From an uncultured Sphingomonas sp. (GTDB lineage: Bacteria; Pseudomonadota; Alphaproteobacteria; Sphingomonadales; Sphingomonadaceae): 64,000 nt of DNA. Where the stretch lies: positions 62,001 through 126,000 of the forward strand of contig NZ_CALMPA010000070.1 of assembly GCF_937871615.1 (NCBI RefSeq). The letters run 5' to 3'. Positions 53,645 through 61,789 of this stretch are shown in pieces (within the stretch, counting starts at the first letter, position 1; every line of letters starts with the position of its first letter). The position numbers were made by a program, and so were the translations under genes. The notes under the pieces are model-generated. The model had not been told where the DNA came from, ran no database searches, and was given only the letters and a program-made list of their open reading frames with translations.

Positions 53645-54154
53645 TCAGCTATCCATCGGGCCGAAGCCGCGTTTCCAGATCAACATCGTGCGATTGAACG
53701 TGCACACGATATCGCCATTCTGATTCTTGCCGGTGGTCTTCACCGTCACGATCCCCTGTTCGGGGCGCGATTTGGACTCGCGCTTCTCCAGCACTTCGCT
53801 TTCGGCGTAGAGCGTGTCACCGGGAAACAGCGGGTGGGTGAGCCGGATATTGTCCCAGCCGAGATTGGCGATCGACTTCTGGCTCAGATCGCTGACGCTC
53901 ATCCCCACCATCAGCGCAACGGTGAGTGGCGAGCAGACCAGCGGCTTGCCGAATTCGGTCTTCCGCGCGAATTCGTAATCGAAATGCGCCGGATGCGTGT
54001 TCATCGTCAGCAGCGTGAACCACACGTTGTCGGCGTCGGTGATCGTCCGTCCGGGGCGATGTTCATAGACGTCGCCCTCGACGAAATCCTCGAAATAGCG
54101 CCCGAACGATTCGCGATAGCGATTCGGGCCGACCTTGATGCTTCCTTCACGCAT
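53645..54154 (-). CDS. MaoC-family hydratase, itaconyl/mesaconyl-CoA hydratase-like
   Basis: 169 residues, single hot-dog domain. 'GRYFEDFVEGDVYEHRPGRT', 'MNTHPAHFDYEFARKTEFG' (hydratase Asp/His motif), 'GWDNIRLTHPLFPGDTLYAE' and 'SEVLEKRESKSRPEQGIVT' closely follow the pattern I know from the mesaconyl-/itaconyl-CoA hydratase group. It would add water to a branched C5 enoyl-CoA. The CitE-like lyase gene immediately upstream (TAATG overlap) fits cleavage of the product. Confidence 0.88.
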   Translation of the reverse strand: MREGSIKVGPNRYRESFGRYFEDFVEGDVYEHRPGRTITDADNVWFTLLTMNTHPAHFDYEFARKTEFGKPLVCSPLTVALMVGMSVSDLSQKSIANLGWDNIRLTHPLFPGDTLYAESEVLEKRESKSRPEQGIVTVKTTGKNQNGDIVCTFNRTMLIWKRGFGPMDS

Positions 54155-54999
54155 TACTGATTTTCCCCATTGGTCAGGATTTGATGATAGCGGCGCATCA
54201 CGGGCGCCTCGAGCAGCCGGCCCTTGAAGCGCACCGCGCCGCCGCCGGCGGCGGCGAACGCCTCGATCGCGCCGCGCGCGTCCTCGATTTCCTGCGCGGT
54301 CGGGCGCATCACGCGGTGGATGGTCGTTATCTGATCCGGGTGGATCGCGGCCTTGGCGGTGAACCCGGCAGCCTTTGCGCGCCGCGTTTCGTCCTCCAGC
54401 CCCGGTTCGTCGGCGAGGTGGACGAAGGGCACGTCTATCGTGCGAACGCCCGCTTCGGCGCATCCGATCAGGAACTGGCCGCGCGCCGCCGCGAGCGGCT
54501 CCCACGCGAGTTCCACGCCCAGCTCGGCTGAAAGGTCGCCGCCGCCGAACATCATCGCGGCAACGCCGTCCGCCGCGGCGATGGCATGAGTCGCGCGCAG
54601 CCCGCGCGGCGTTTCGATCAGGGGGACGAGATAGCGCCCCGCGCGACCGAGCGCCGCGCGGACGATCACCACTTCCGCAGCACTTTCCACCTTGGGCAGC
54701 AGCAGCGGAGGCGTGGTGCCGGATTCGGCGAGCGCGAGCAGGTCGGCAAGCCCGGCGCGCGTCGCAACGCCATTGATCCGCAGCGCGAGCCGGCCCGTGC
54801 GATCCGCGGCAACGGCGGCGATCGCGGCGGCGCGCGCCGCATCCTTGCCCTCCGCCGGCACCGCGTCTTCCAGATCGATGCAAACGATGTCGGCCCCGCT
54901 CGCCAGCGCCTTGGCGAAGCGATCGGGGCGGCTGCCTGGAACGAACAAAAGGCTCTGCAGCCGGGCGGCGTTTTCGTCTTGATGGGCGCTGGCGTTCAT
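54154..54999 (-). CDS. CitE-like (HpcH/HpaI aldolase family) acyl-CoA lyase
   Basis: 281 residues from the ATG at 54999. 'SLLFVPGSRPDRFAKALASG', 'VCIDLEDAVPAEGKDAAR', 'LVPLIETPRGL' (metal Glu) and 'MFGGGDLSAELG' (metal Asp) are the malyl/citramalyl-CoA lyase core. Stand-alone CitE proteins next to MaoC usually cleave citramalyl-CoA or methylmalyl-CoA to acetyl- or propionyl-CoA plus pyruvate or glyoxylate. It is the first gene of its operon, and its promoter predicts a transcript starting at or next to the ATG. Confidence 0.9.
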   Translation of the reverse strand: MNASAHQDENAARLQSLLFVPGSRPDRFAKALASGADIVCIDLEDAVPAEGKDAARAAAIAAVAADRTGRLALRINGVATRAGLADLLALAESGTTPPLLLPKVESAAEVVIVRAALGRAGRYLVPLIETPRGLRATHAIAAADGVAAMMFGGGDLSAELGVELAWEPLAAARGQFLIGCAEAGVRTIDVPFVHLADEPGLEDETRRAKAAGFTAKAAIHPDQITTIHRVMRPTAQEIEDARGAIEAFAAAGGGAVRFKGRLLEAPVMRRYHQILTNGENQ

Positions 55000-55005
55000 C
55001 GGCTT

Positions 55006-55034
55006 ACAATTTGTCCGGACAAATATAAAGTCAA
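55006..55034 (-). promoter_or_regulatory. citE operon promoter with operator in the spacer
   Basis: On the minus strand: -35 TTGACT (55034-55029), 17-base spacer, -10 AATTGT (55011-55006). The 16-bp perfect palindrome ATTTGTCCGGACAAAT (55009-55024) fills the spacer and part of the -10. The predicted start site falls at about 54999, the A of the citE ATG, so the message would be leaderless. Confidence 0.6.
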
Positions 55035-55118
55035 CCGCATTTTTTCCGCGCCTGAATTTGCGGCCTCGTGGTTCAACCCGGAAAACGCGACGCTCCATGC
55101 GTGCGGCGAACGAGCGGC

Positions 55119-55158
55119 TTGACATATTCCGCGTATTTGCCGAAATTTGTCCGGACAA
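55119..55158 (+). promoter_or_regulatory. Promoter and operator of the TonB receptor operon
   Basis: TTGACA (55119-55124), 17 bases, GAAATT (55142-55147), with TTGTCCGGACAA (55147-55158) covering the predicted start site. A weaker half-like site, CTGACCGGACGAAT, follows at about 55167-55180. The leader to the ATG at 55204 carries GGGAGCAGG. Confidence 0.6.
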
Positions 55159-55203
55159 CTGGAAAACTGACCGGACGAATCGGCAATTTCAGGGAGCAGG
55201 ATT

Positions 55204-57714
55204 ATGATGCGCAACACGATGCTTCTGACGACGGCGGCGCTCGCGGTGATCGCGGCGGCGCCCGCTTTCGCCCAGGCGCGCGATGGCGATTCCGAAGCGG
55301 CGCAGCCATCGCGGGCGGCGCAGGGGGCGGGGGCGATACAGGATATCGTCGTCACCGCGCAGCGGCGCAGCGAGAATGTTCAGAACGTGCCGATCGCGAT
55401 TTCGGCGTTCTCGTCGGAACAGTTGCAGTCGCGTGGCATCTCGAACACGCTGGCGCTCGCGGAATATGTTCCGAACTTCGTTGCGATGAACAATACCGGC
55501 ATCGGCTCGGCGAACGCATATTATCTGCGCGGGCTGGGCAATACCGAATCGATCGCCACCTTCGATCCGCCGGTCGGCACCTATGTCGACGATGTGTATA
55601 TGTCTCGGCAGAATGCGAACAATCTCAGTATGTTCGATGTGGAGCGCGTCGAGGTGTTGCGCGGCCCGCAGGGCACGTTGTTTGGCCGGAACACCACCGG
55701 CGGCGCGATCAGCGTCATCATGCGCAAGCCATCCGATACTTTCGGCGGCTATGGCGAGGTCGGCTATGGCAGCTACAACAAGCGCGTGGTGCGCGGCTCG
55801 GTCGATATCCCGCTGGCGCCGACGTTCTTCGCCAAGGTCAGCGGTTATTGGCAGAATGACGATGGCTATGTGAAGGATGTGACCACCGGCCAGCGGCTCA
55901 ACGACGATGACGGCTGGGGCGTGCGCGTGGGGCTGCGTGGCGAGCTGGGTTCAGCGGCGACGTGGAACGCATCTTATGCCCATATAGTCTCGAACGGCGA
56001 GAATATCGTCAATTTCAAGTGCAATCCGGCCAAGCCCACCGAATGCGACGGGCGCTATGCGACGACCGGGATGAGCCAGACGCAAAGCGCGACCTCGCCC
56101 TATGCGCCGCTCGTCATCGCGGGGCGCAAGGCATATTATCCGCTCGGCAACCGCACCAATACGGAACTCGTCACCTCGAACCTCGGCTTCGATCTGGGGC
56201 CGAATGCGCAGCTCAACCTCATCACCGGCTTCGTCGATGTGAGTCAGCAATATGCGCTGGACTTTTTCGACGGTCGCGGCGGCCCCTCGATCAGCCGCCC
56301 CTATCCGCCCGTCATGGGCTTCACGCGCGGCGGCTTCACTTATCTGAACGACGCGCGCAGCACGCAATTCACCCAGGAAATCAAGGCCAGCGGGCATCTG
56401 TTCAACGGGTTCGTCGATTATGTCGCGGGGCTCTATTATATCAATGAGAGCAATAAGACCGATTTGGCGGGCATCCTTTCGATCACGCAGAACATCCCGC
56501 TGCTGCTGAACGACGATATCGTGCGCAACAAGACCGAGGCCGGTGCGGCTTATGCCCAGGCGGATTTCAACGTCACCGAACAGCTCAAGCTGACGGCGGG
56601 CATCCGTTATACGGACGAGACGAAGACGCTGCGCCTGAACGACAATCGACCGCAGTGCGCGGGGCTCGGCGGGGCGCTGCCGGCCAGTTGCATGGATAAC
56701 GCCAATCTGATCGCGCCTTCGGGCAAGGCGATTCCGACGAAACTCAACAGCAAGATGTGGACCCCGCGTTTCGCGATCAACTACAAGGTCGCCAGCGATG
56801 TGCTGTTGTTCGCCTCGGCAACGCGCGGCTTCAAATCCGGCGGCTGGAATGCACGGTCGACCAGCCCGCGCCAGGTGCTGCCGTTCGGCCCCGAAAAGGT
56901 GTGGAGCTATGAAGCCGGGGTCAAATCGGAATTCCTCAATCATCATGTCCGCGTGAATCTCACCGCGTATCTGATGAATGTCAGCGATCTCCAGACCCCC
57001 TCCGCGCTGATCGCGCCCAACGGTTCGGCGACGTTCCTGACGCGCAATTTCGCGGATCTGCGCAACAAGGGCATTGAGGGCGAGTTCACCGTCGTGCCGG
57101 TGAACGGCCTCAATCTCTACGCCAATTTCGGTTATCAGGACGCGAAATACCGCATCAATCGCAACGCGCCCGATTTCGATGAATATGGCATCCAGTCGGT
57201 CGCGGCGCAGCAGCGGCAATGCCTTGCCGAGCTTGCGGCGGGCAATATTCCGGGCGCTGCGGGGGCGTCATCCTGTCTCGCCGGGATCATCACCGCCAAT
57301 GGCAGCATCGCTCGCCCGGTGCGGACCCCGAAATGGTCGCTCGCGCTGGGCGGCAGCTATGAGGCGCCGATCGGCGCGAACGGGATGACCCTCGTGCCCT
57401 CGGTAAACGCCAGCTATCGTTCGGATTCCGAAGTGGCGACCGCCAACGACAATCTCTATACCGGCGCGATCACGGGAACCAACGGCACCTTCCCGGCCAA
57501 TCCGTTCGGCGGCGGCTTCATCACCGGATCGCACAGCGACCCGGCGTGGCTGTTCAACGCGGCACTGGCGCTGAACGGGCCGGGCGGCAAATGGCAGCTC
57601 AGTGCCGACTGCATGAATTGTTTCAACAAATCGTTCGTGCAGACCTATCTGGCCGGCTACACCTATATCAACCCGCCGATGACCTGGCTGGTCAAGGCGC
57701 GGATCAATTTCTGA
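55204..57714 (+). CDS. TonB-dependent outer-membrane receptor (GntR/UTRA regulon)
   Basis: 836 residues. Signal peptide cut after 'APAFAQ'. Plug start 'IQDIVVTAQRRSENVQNVPI' and 'RVEVLRGPQGTLFGRNTTGG'; the barrel ends 'WLVKARINF'. Cysteine pairs in extracellular-loop regions ('FKCNPAKPTECDG', 'QCAGLGGALPASC') probably form disulfides. It is the first gene of a six-gene operon with MFS, FAD oxidase, nitrilase-like protein, methyltransferase and a small protein. The ligand is likely the starting compound of this locus. Confidence 0.93.
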   Translation: MMRNTMLLTTAALAVIAAAPAFAQARDGDSEAAQPSRAAQGAGAIQDIVVTAQRRSENVQNVPIAISAFSSEQLQSRGISNTLALAEYVPNFVAMNNTGIGSANAYYLRGLGNTESIATFDPPVGTYVDDVYMSRQNANNLSMFDVERVEVLRGPQGTLFGRNTTGGAISVIMRKPSDTFGGYGEVGYGSYNKRVVRGSVDIPLAPTFFAKVSGYWQNDDGYVKDVTTGQRLNDDDGWGVRVGLRGELGSAATWNASYAHIVSNGENIVNFKCNPAKPTECDGRYATTGMSQTQSATSPYAPLVIAGRKAYYPLGNRTNTELVTSNLGFDLGPNAQLNLITGFVDVSQQYALDFFDGRGGPSISRPYPPVMGFTRGGFTYLNDARSTQFTQEIKASGHLFNGFVDYVAGLYYINESNKTDLAGILSITQNIPLLLNDDIVRNKTEAGAAYAQADFNVTEQLKLTAGIRYTDETKTLRLNDNRPQCAGLGGALPASCMDNANLIAPSGKAIPTKLNSKMWTPRFAINYKVASDVLLFASATRGFKSGGWNARSTSPRQVLPFGPEKVWSYEAGVKSEFLNHHVRVNLTAYLMNVSDLQTPSALIAPNGSATFLTRNFADLRNKGIEGEFTVVPVNGLNLYANFGYQDAKYRINRNAPDFDEYGIQSVAAQQRQCLAELAAGNIPGAAGASSCLAGIITANGSIARPVRTPKWSLALGGSYEAPIGANGMTLVPSVNASYRSDSEVATANDNLYTGAITGTNGTFPANPFGGGFITGSHSDPAWLFNAALALNGPGGKWQLSADCMNCFNKSFVQTYLAGYTYINPPMTWLVKARINF

Positions 57715-57715
57715 C

Positions 57716-57904
57716 ATGGCGGATCCGGCGTTTTTCGGATGTGCCGGCGCCAATGGTGTCGGCGCGACGGGATCGCCGGATCGGCGGGAACAGACGGTTG
57801 CGGGTTTGATCGGGGCGGGCGGGCCGGGATCGCTCCGGCTGACGGCGGAAGAGTCGGTGTGGGCAGATGCGACCATGCTGAAAATAATGGGGAAATTCGT
57901 ATGA
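57716..57904 (+). CDS. Possible 62-aa ORF between the TonB receptor and MFS genes
   Basis: The ATG is one base after the receptor stop, and the frame ends with a TGA that overlaps the MFS ATG (ATGA). The product is Gly/Ala-rich with no signal, helix pair or motif I recognise. The perfect coupling geometry is the only support; the composition looks like translated spacer DNA, and no good ribosome-binding site is visible. Confidence 0.22.
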   Translation: MADPAFFGCAGANGVGATGSPDRREQTVAGLIGAGGPGSLRLTAEESVWADATMLKIMGKFV

Positions 57905-59175
57905 CGCATCCGCGGGCGGCTCGATCCGAATTCAGCCTTGGCGGCAAGCCATTGTTCGCCGCCGTGATCGGGGTGACCTGCGGCGCGTCGCCGTTGCCGT
58001 TCAACGCGTTGCCGCTGGTGATGGGGCCGATCCACCAGGAATTCGGCTGGGATTTCGCGGTAATCAGCGCGGGCGTGACGATTTTCGGGGTGCTCGCCGC
58101 GCTGTTGGCGCCCGTTTTCGGCGCGATGGCCGATCGTTATGGCGTGCGCCCCGTCGCCTTATGGTCAACCTTCGCTTTTGGCGTGGTGTTTGGCGCCTTC
58201 TGGTTCATGCCCTCGTCGCCGATGGGCTATTTTCTGTTCTGGGCGGCGCTTGGCATTGTCGGCATTGGCTCCACCCCGGTGACATGGAGCCGCGCGGTCA
58301 GCATGTGGTTCGTCCGCAATCGTGGGCTCGCGCTGGCTCTGATGCTGATCGGAACGAGCATCGCTGGCATGGTGGTGCCGCAGATCGCGGAAGCGGCGAT
58401 CCGCGCCGGCGGCTGGAGGCTGGTTTTCCCCGCACTGGCGATATTGCCGCTGTTCCTCGCCTTGCCCGTCGGGCTCCGCTGGTTTCGCGAGCCGGGGCCG
58501 GAGGAGCGGCCGGCGGGGGTGTCCGACGCTTCGGGGCAGGTGGTCGGGCTGTCGCTTGGCCAGGCTGTGCGCGGCTATCGTTTCTGGCTGCTGTTCGCCG
58601 CGATCGCGATCATCGCGCTCGCTTATGGCGGCGCACACATCCACATGGCGCAGCTGGTCCAGCTTCACGGCTTCGGCGCCGGCGTCGCGGCCACGGTGAT
58701 GGGCGTGGTCGCGCTTGGCATTCTGGCCGGGCGGCTGATTATCGGGGTTCTGTTCGATCGCTTCTGGGCGCCGGGCGTCGCCTTCCCCGCGCTGCTCCTG
58801 CCGACGCTCGGCTGCTTCCTCCTGATGGGGACGACGGGTTCGCTGCCGATGGTGATTGCCGGCGCGTTCATGCTGGGTTTCGCGGCGGGAACCGAATCCG
58901 ACGTGATCGCCTTTCTCGCCGCGCGCTATTTCGGGATCGCGCATTACGGTCGGATTTACGGCCTGCTCTACATGCCGTTCGGGATCATGTCCGGCGTCTC
59001 GCCGATCGTTTACGGCATGGTGCGCGATGCGACCGGCAATTACGATGCGATGCTGATCGCCGCGATGGGGCTGTTCGCGGCGGGCGGGGCGATGCTGCTC
59101 GCGCTCGGGCGCTATCCCGATCTGTCGAGGCCCGCCACCGATCCCGCCTTCGATGCCGTTGCCGAGGCGGCGTGA
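57901..59175 (+). CDS. MFS transporter
   Basis: 424 residues from the ATG preceded by GGGGAAA. Twelve membrane helices; the 2-3 loop 'GAMADRYGVRPVALWS' is the MFS signature. A charged loop after helix 6 ('REPGPEERPAGVSDASGQ') separates the halves. It resembles monocarboxylate/oxalate-type MFS porters found beside aromatic-acid catabolism genes. By position it takes the receptor's ligand across the inner membrane. Confidence 0.87.
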   Translation: MTHPRAARSEFSLGGKPLFAAVIGVTCGASPLPFNALPLVMGPIHQEFGWDFAVISAGVTIFGVLAALLAPVFGAMADRYGVRPVALWSTFAFGVVFGAFWFMPSSPMGYFLFWAALGIVGIGSTPVTWSRAVSMWFVRNRGLALALMLIGTSIAGMVVPQIAEAAIRAGGWRLVFPALAILPLFLALPVGLRWFREPGPEERPAGVSDASGQVVGLSLGQAVRGYRFWLLFAAIAIIALAYGGAHIHMAQLVQLHGFGAGVAATVMGVVALGILAGRLIIGVLFDRFWAPGVAFPALLLPTLGCFLLMGTTGSLPMVIAGAFMLGFAAGTESDVIAFLAARYFGIAHYGRIYGLLYMPFGIMSGVSPIVYGMVRDATGNYDAMLIAAMGLFAAGGAMLLALGRYPDLSRPATDPAFDAVAEAA

Positions 59176-60734
59176 TGGTGGAGCGCGTGTTGCAAAAAGC
59201 CGGTATCCTGTCCGATCTGGCGGCGGCGGTCGGCGACGAGGGGTTGATTACCGACCCCGCCGAATGCGCCTTTTACGCGCAGGACATCTATTCCGCAGGC
59301 CCCGCCCTGCTCGCGGTGCTTCGCCCCGCCAATAAGGAGGCGCTTGCGCGCGCGGTGGGGCTGGCGACGGCGGCGGGCGTCGCCCTGGTCCCGCGCGGTG
59401 GCGGGATGAGCTATACGGGTGGATATGTCGCCCCGGAAGCCGGCGCGCTGATCGTCGATCTGGGGCGGATGCGCCGGGTTCTGGCGATCAACCCGATCGA
59501 CATGACCGCGACGGTCGAGGCGGGGTGCACGTGGGAGGAATTGCGCGTCGCACTCAGGCCGCATGGATTGCGTGCCCTTGCCTGGGGTACGCTCTCGGGC
59601 CTCAGGGCGAGCATCGGCGGGGGCATGAGCCAGAACGGCGTGTTCTGGGGCGCGCGCGACGGCACGATCGTCGATGCCGCGCTGCGTTTCGAGGTGGTGC
59701 TGGCGGATGGCCGGATCGTTGATACCGGCTCCGCGTTTTTCCGCCCGTTCGGCCCGGACGTGACCGGGCTGTTCGCCGCCGATACCGGCGCGTTCGGGAT
59801 CAAGGCGACCGTCACGCTGCAACTCGTGCGCGAGGCGATGGCGTTCGGCTATGGCTCCTATGCGTTCGACGATGCGGGCGGCTTCTTCACTGCGATGAGC
59901 GCGGTGGCGCGGGAGGGGCTGGCCGCCGAGAGCTTCGGCTTCGATCCGTTCCTTCAGGAACAGCGGATGAAGCGCGACAGCCTGGCGAGCGATGCCAGAT
60001 CGCTGGTTGCGATGATGAGGGGGCAGGGCTCGCTCTGGAAGGGGATCAGGGAAGGGGCGAAGGTGGTCGCGGCGGGGCGCTCGTTCCTCGAAGGCGCCAG
60101 TTTCTCGCTCCACCTGATCGCCGAAGGGCGCAGCGAAGCCGCGGTTGCCGCGGACATGGCCGCGATCGAGCGGATCGTTGCCGAAGCGGGTGGGCGCGCG
60201 GTTGAAAACACGATCCCCAAGATACTGCGCTCCAATCCGTTTCCCCCGGTCAATTCGATGGTCGGCCCGGCGGGCGAGCGCTGGGTGCCGGTTCATGGCT
60301 TCCTGCCGCACAGCCGCCTGATCGAGGGGTGGGAGAGGCTGCAGGCGCTGTTCGCCGCGCACCGCGCCGAGATGGATCGGCTGGGCGTCGGCGCCGGCGC
60401 GATGCTCGCGGCGGTCAGCCGCTCCGCCTGCCTGATCGAGCCGGTGTTCTACTGGCCGGATGCGCTCGGCGAGATTCACCGTCGCTCGATCGAGCCGGCG
60501 CACCTTGCTCGGCTTGAATGCTTCCCGGCCAATGCCGAAGCGCGCGCGTTGGTCGCGCGGTTGCGCCAGGCGGTGATCGACTTGTTTCACGGGCTTGACG
60601 CCACCCACCTTCAGATCGCGCGGACCTATCCGCTCAAACAATCGAGCGATCCCGTCGCCTGGGAAATCCTGCGCGCGCTGAAGGCGGCGGTCGATCCCAA
60701 AAGCCTGATGAATCCGGGGAGCCTTGGCCTGTGA
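59175..60734 (+). CDS. FAD-binding oxidoreductase (VAO/GlcD-type)
   Basis: 519 residues. The ATG shares its A with the MFS stop (TGATG). The FAD-binding type-4 domain shows 'LVPRGGGMSYTGGYVAPE' (FAD pyrophosphate loop), 'GTLSGLRASIGGGMSQNGVF' and 'GADTGAFGIKATVTL'-like glycines. The C-terminal cap ends 'DPKSLMNPGSLGL', typical of GlcD/D-lactate dehydrogenase and vanillyl-alcohol-oxidase-like enzymes. It would oxidise an alcohol or hydroxy acid of the pathway. No signal peptide. Confidence 0.88.
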   Translation: MVERVLQKAGILSDLAAAVGDEGLITDPAECAFYAQDIYSAGPALLAVLRPANKEALARAVGLATAAGVALVPRGGGMSYTGGYVAPEAGALIVDLGRMRRVLAINPIDMTATVEAGCTWEELRVALRPHGLRALAWGTLSGLRASIGGGMSQNGVFWGARDGTIVDAALRFEVVLADGRIVDTGSAFFRPFGPDVTGLFAADTGAFGIKATVTLQLVREAMAFGYGSYAFDDAGGFFTAMSAVAREGLAAESFGFDPFLQEQRMKRDSLASDARSLVAMMRGQGSLWKGIREGAKVVAAGRSFLEGASFSLHLIAEGRSEAAVAADMAAIERIVAEAGGRAVENTIPKILRSNPFPPVNSMVGPAGERWVPVHGFLPHSRLIEGWERLQALFAAHRAEMDRLGVGAGAMLAAVSRSACLIEPVFYWPDALGEIHRRSIEPAHLARLECFPANAEARALVARLRQAVIDLFHGLDATHLQIARTYPLKQSSDPVAWEILRALKAAVDPKSLMNPGSLGL

Positions 60735-61789
60735 CCGAAAACGCCGCCACCTATGCCGCGATCGCCCTGCAGCTTGCCGCGCGATCGGTGGAGGGCGCCC
60801 CCGATCGCGCCGCCGCGCGCGCGCAGATGCTCGCACAGATCGAGGAAGTCGGCGCGAAGCTCACCGCCTCGATGATCTTTGTTGAGCAATATGGGGGCGC
60901 GCCGGTGCGATTGGCCGTGCTGCCCGAATATCTGCTGACCAGCTATCCAGGGCGCATCTCGATCCCCGAGTTCGCGCACAAGGCCGCGCTTGAACCCGAT
61001 GGCCCGGAATATGAGGCGTTCGGGCGGATCGCCCAGCGCCGCAATGTGTTCATCGCGGGCAATGCCTATGAGATCGACGATCATTTTCCGGGCCTGTATT
61101 TTCAGACGAGCTTCGTCGTCGCGCCCTCGGGCGAGGTTGTGTTGCGCTATCGCCGGCTGAACTCGATGTTCGCGCCGACGCCGCATGACGTGCTATCGAA
61201 ATATCTCGACATCTATGGGATCGACGGGGTGTTTCCGGTGGCGCGGACGGAGATCGGCAATCTCGCCGCGATCGCCTCGGAAGAAATCCTCTATCCCGAG
61301 ATCGCGCGCGCCCACGCGCTGCGGGGGGCAGAGGTGTTCGTTCATTCCTCGTCCGAGATCGGCTCGCCGATGGCGACGCACAAGGCGATCGCGAAACGCG
61401 CGCGCGCCTTCGAGAATCTGGCTTATGTCGTCTCGGCCAATACCGCGGGGATCGCGGGAACGATGATGCCCCATGCCTCGGCCGACGGCAATTCGATGGT
61501 GGTGGATTACAAGGGCATGGTGCTCGCCGAATCCAATGCGGGCGAGACCTTCACCGCCTTCGCCGAGATCGACCTTGGCGCATTGCGGCGCGCGCGGCGC
61601 AAGCCGGGCATGACCAACTATCTCGCGCGCCAGCGAACCGAATTGTTCGCGCCCGTCTATGCCACAACGACGGTGCAGCCCGCCGACGGGCTGATCCGCG
61701 ACGGCGCGATAGAGCTTCCCGATCGCAACCACTTCGTTGAAGCGCAACAAAGCGTGCTGGATCGGCTTTGCAAGGATGGACTGATATGA
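60731..61789 (+). CDS. Nitrilase-superfamily protein lacking the catalytic Cys and Lys
   Basis: 352 residues, ATG overlapping the oxidase stop. The alpha-beta-beta-alpha fold is clear: 'RLAVLPEYLLTSYPG' (catalytic Glu E66), 'FVVAPSGEVVLRYRRLNSMF', 'IYGIDGVFPVARTEIGNLAA' and 'YPEIARAHALRGAEVFVHSS'. Aligned to the invariant triad, the Lys position is Arg (R142) and the Cys position before 'EEILYPE' is Ser (S183). It is therefore either a non-catalytic member or uses different chemistry. It overlaps the methyltransferase gene by ATGA. Confidence 0.83.
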   Translation: MTENAATYAAIALQLAARSVEGAPDRAAARAQMLAQIEEVGAKLTASMIFVEQYGGAPVRLAVLPEYLLTSYPGRISIPEFAHKAALEPDGPEYEAFGRIAQRRNVFIAGNAYEIDDHFPGLYFQTSFVVAPSGEVVLRYRRLNSMFAPTPHDVLSKYLDIYGIDGVFPVARTEIGNLAAIASEEILYPEIARAHALRGAEVFVHSSSEIGSPMATHKAIAKRARAFENLAYVVSANTAGIAGTMMPHASADGNSMVVDYKGMVLAESNAGETFTAFAEIDLGALRRARRKPGMTNYLARQRTELFAPVYATTTVQPADGLIRDGAIELPDRNHFVEAQQSVLDRLCKDGLI

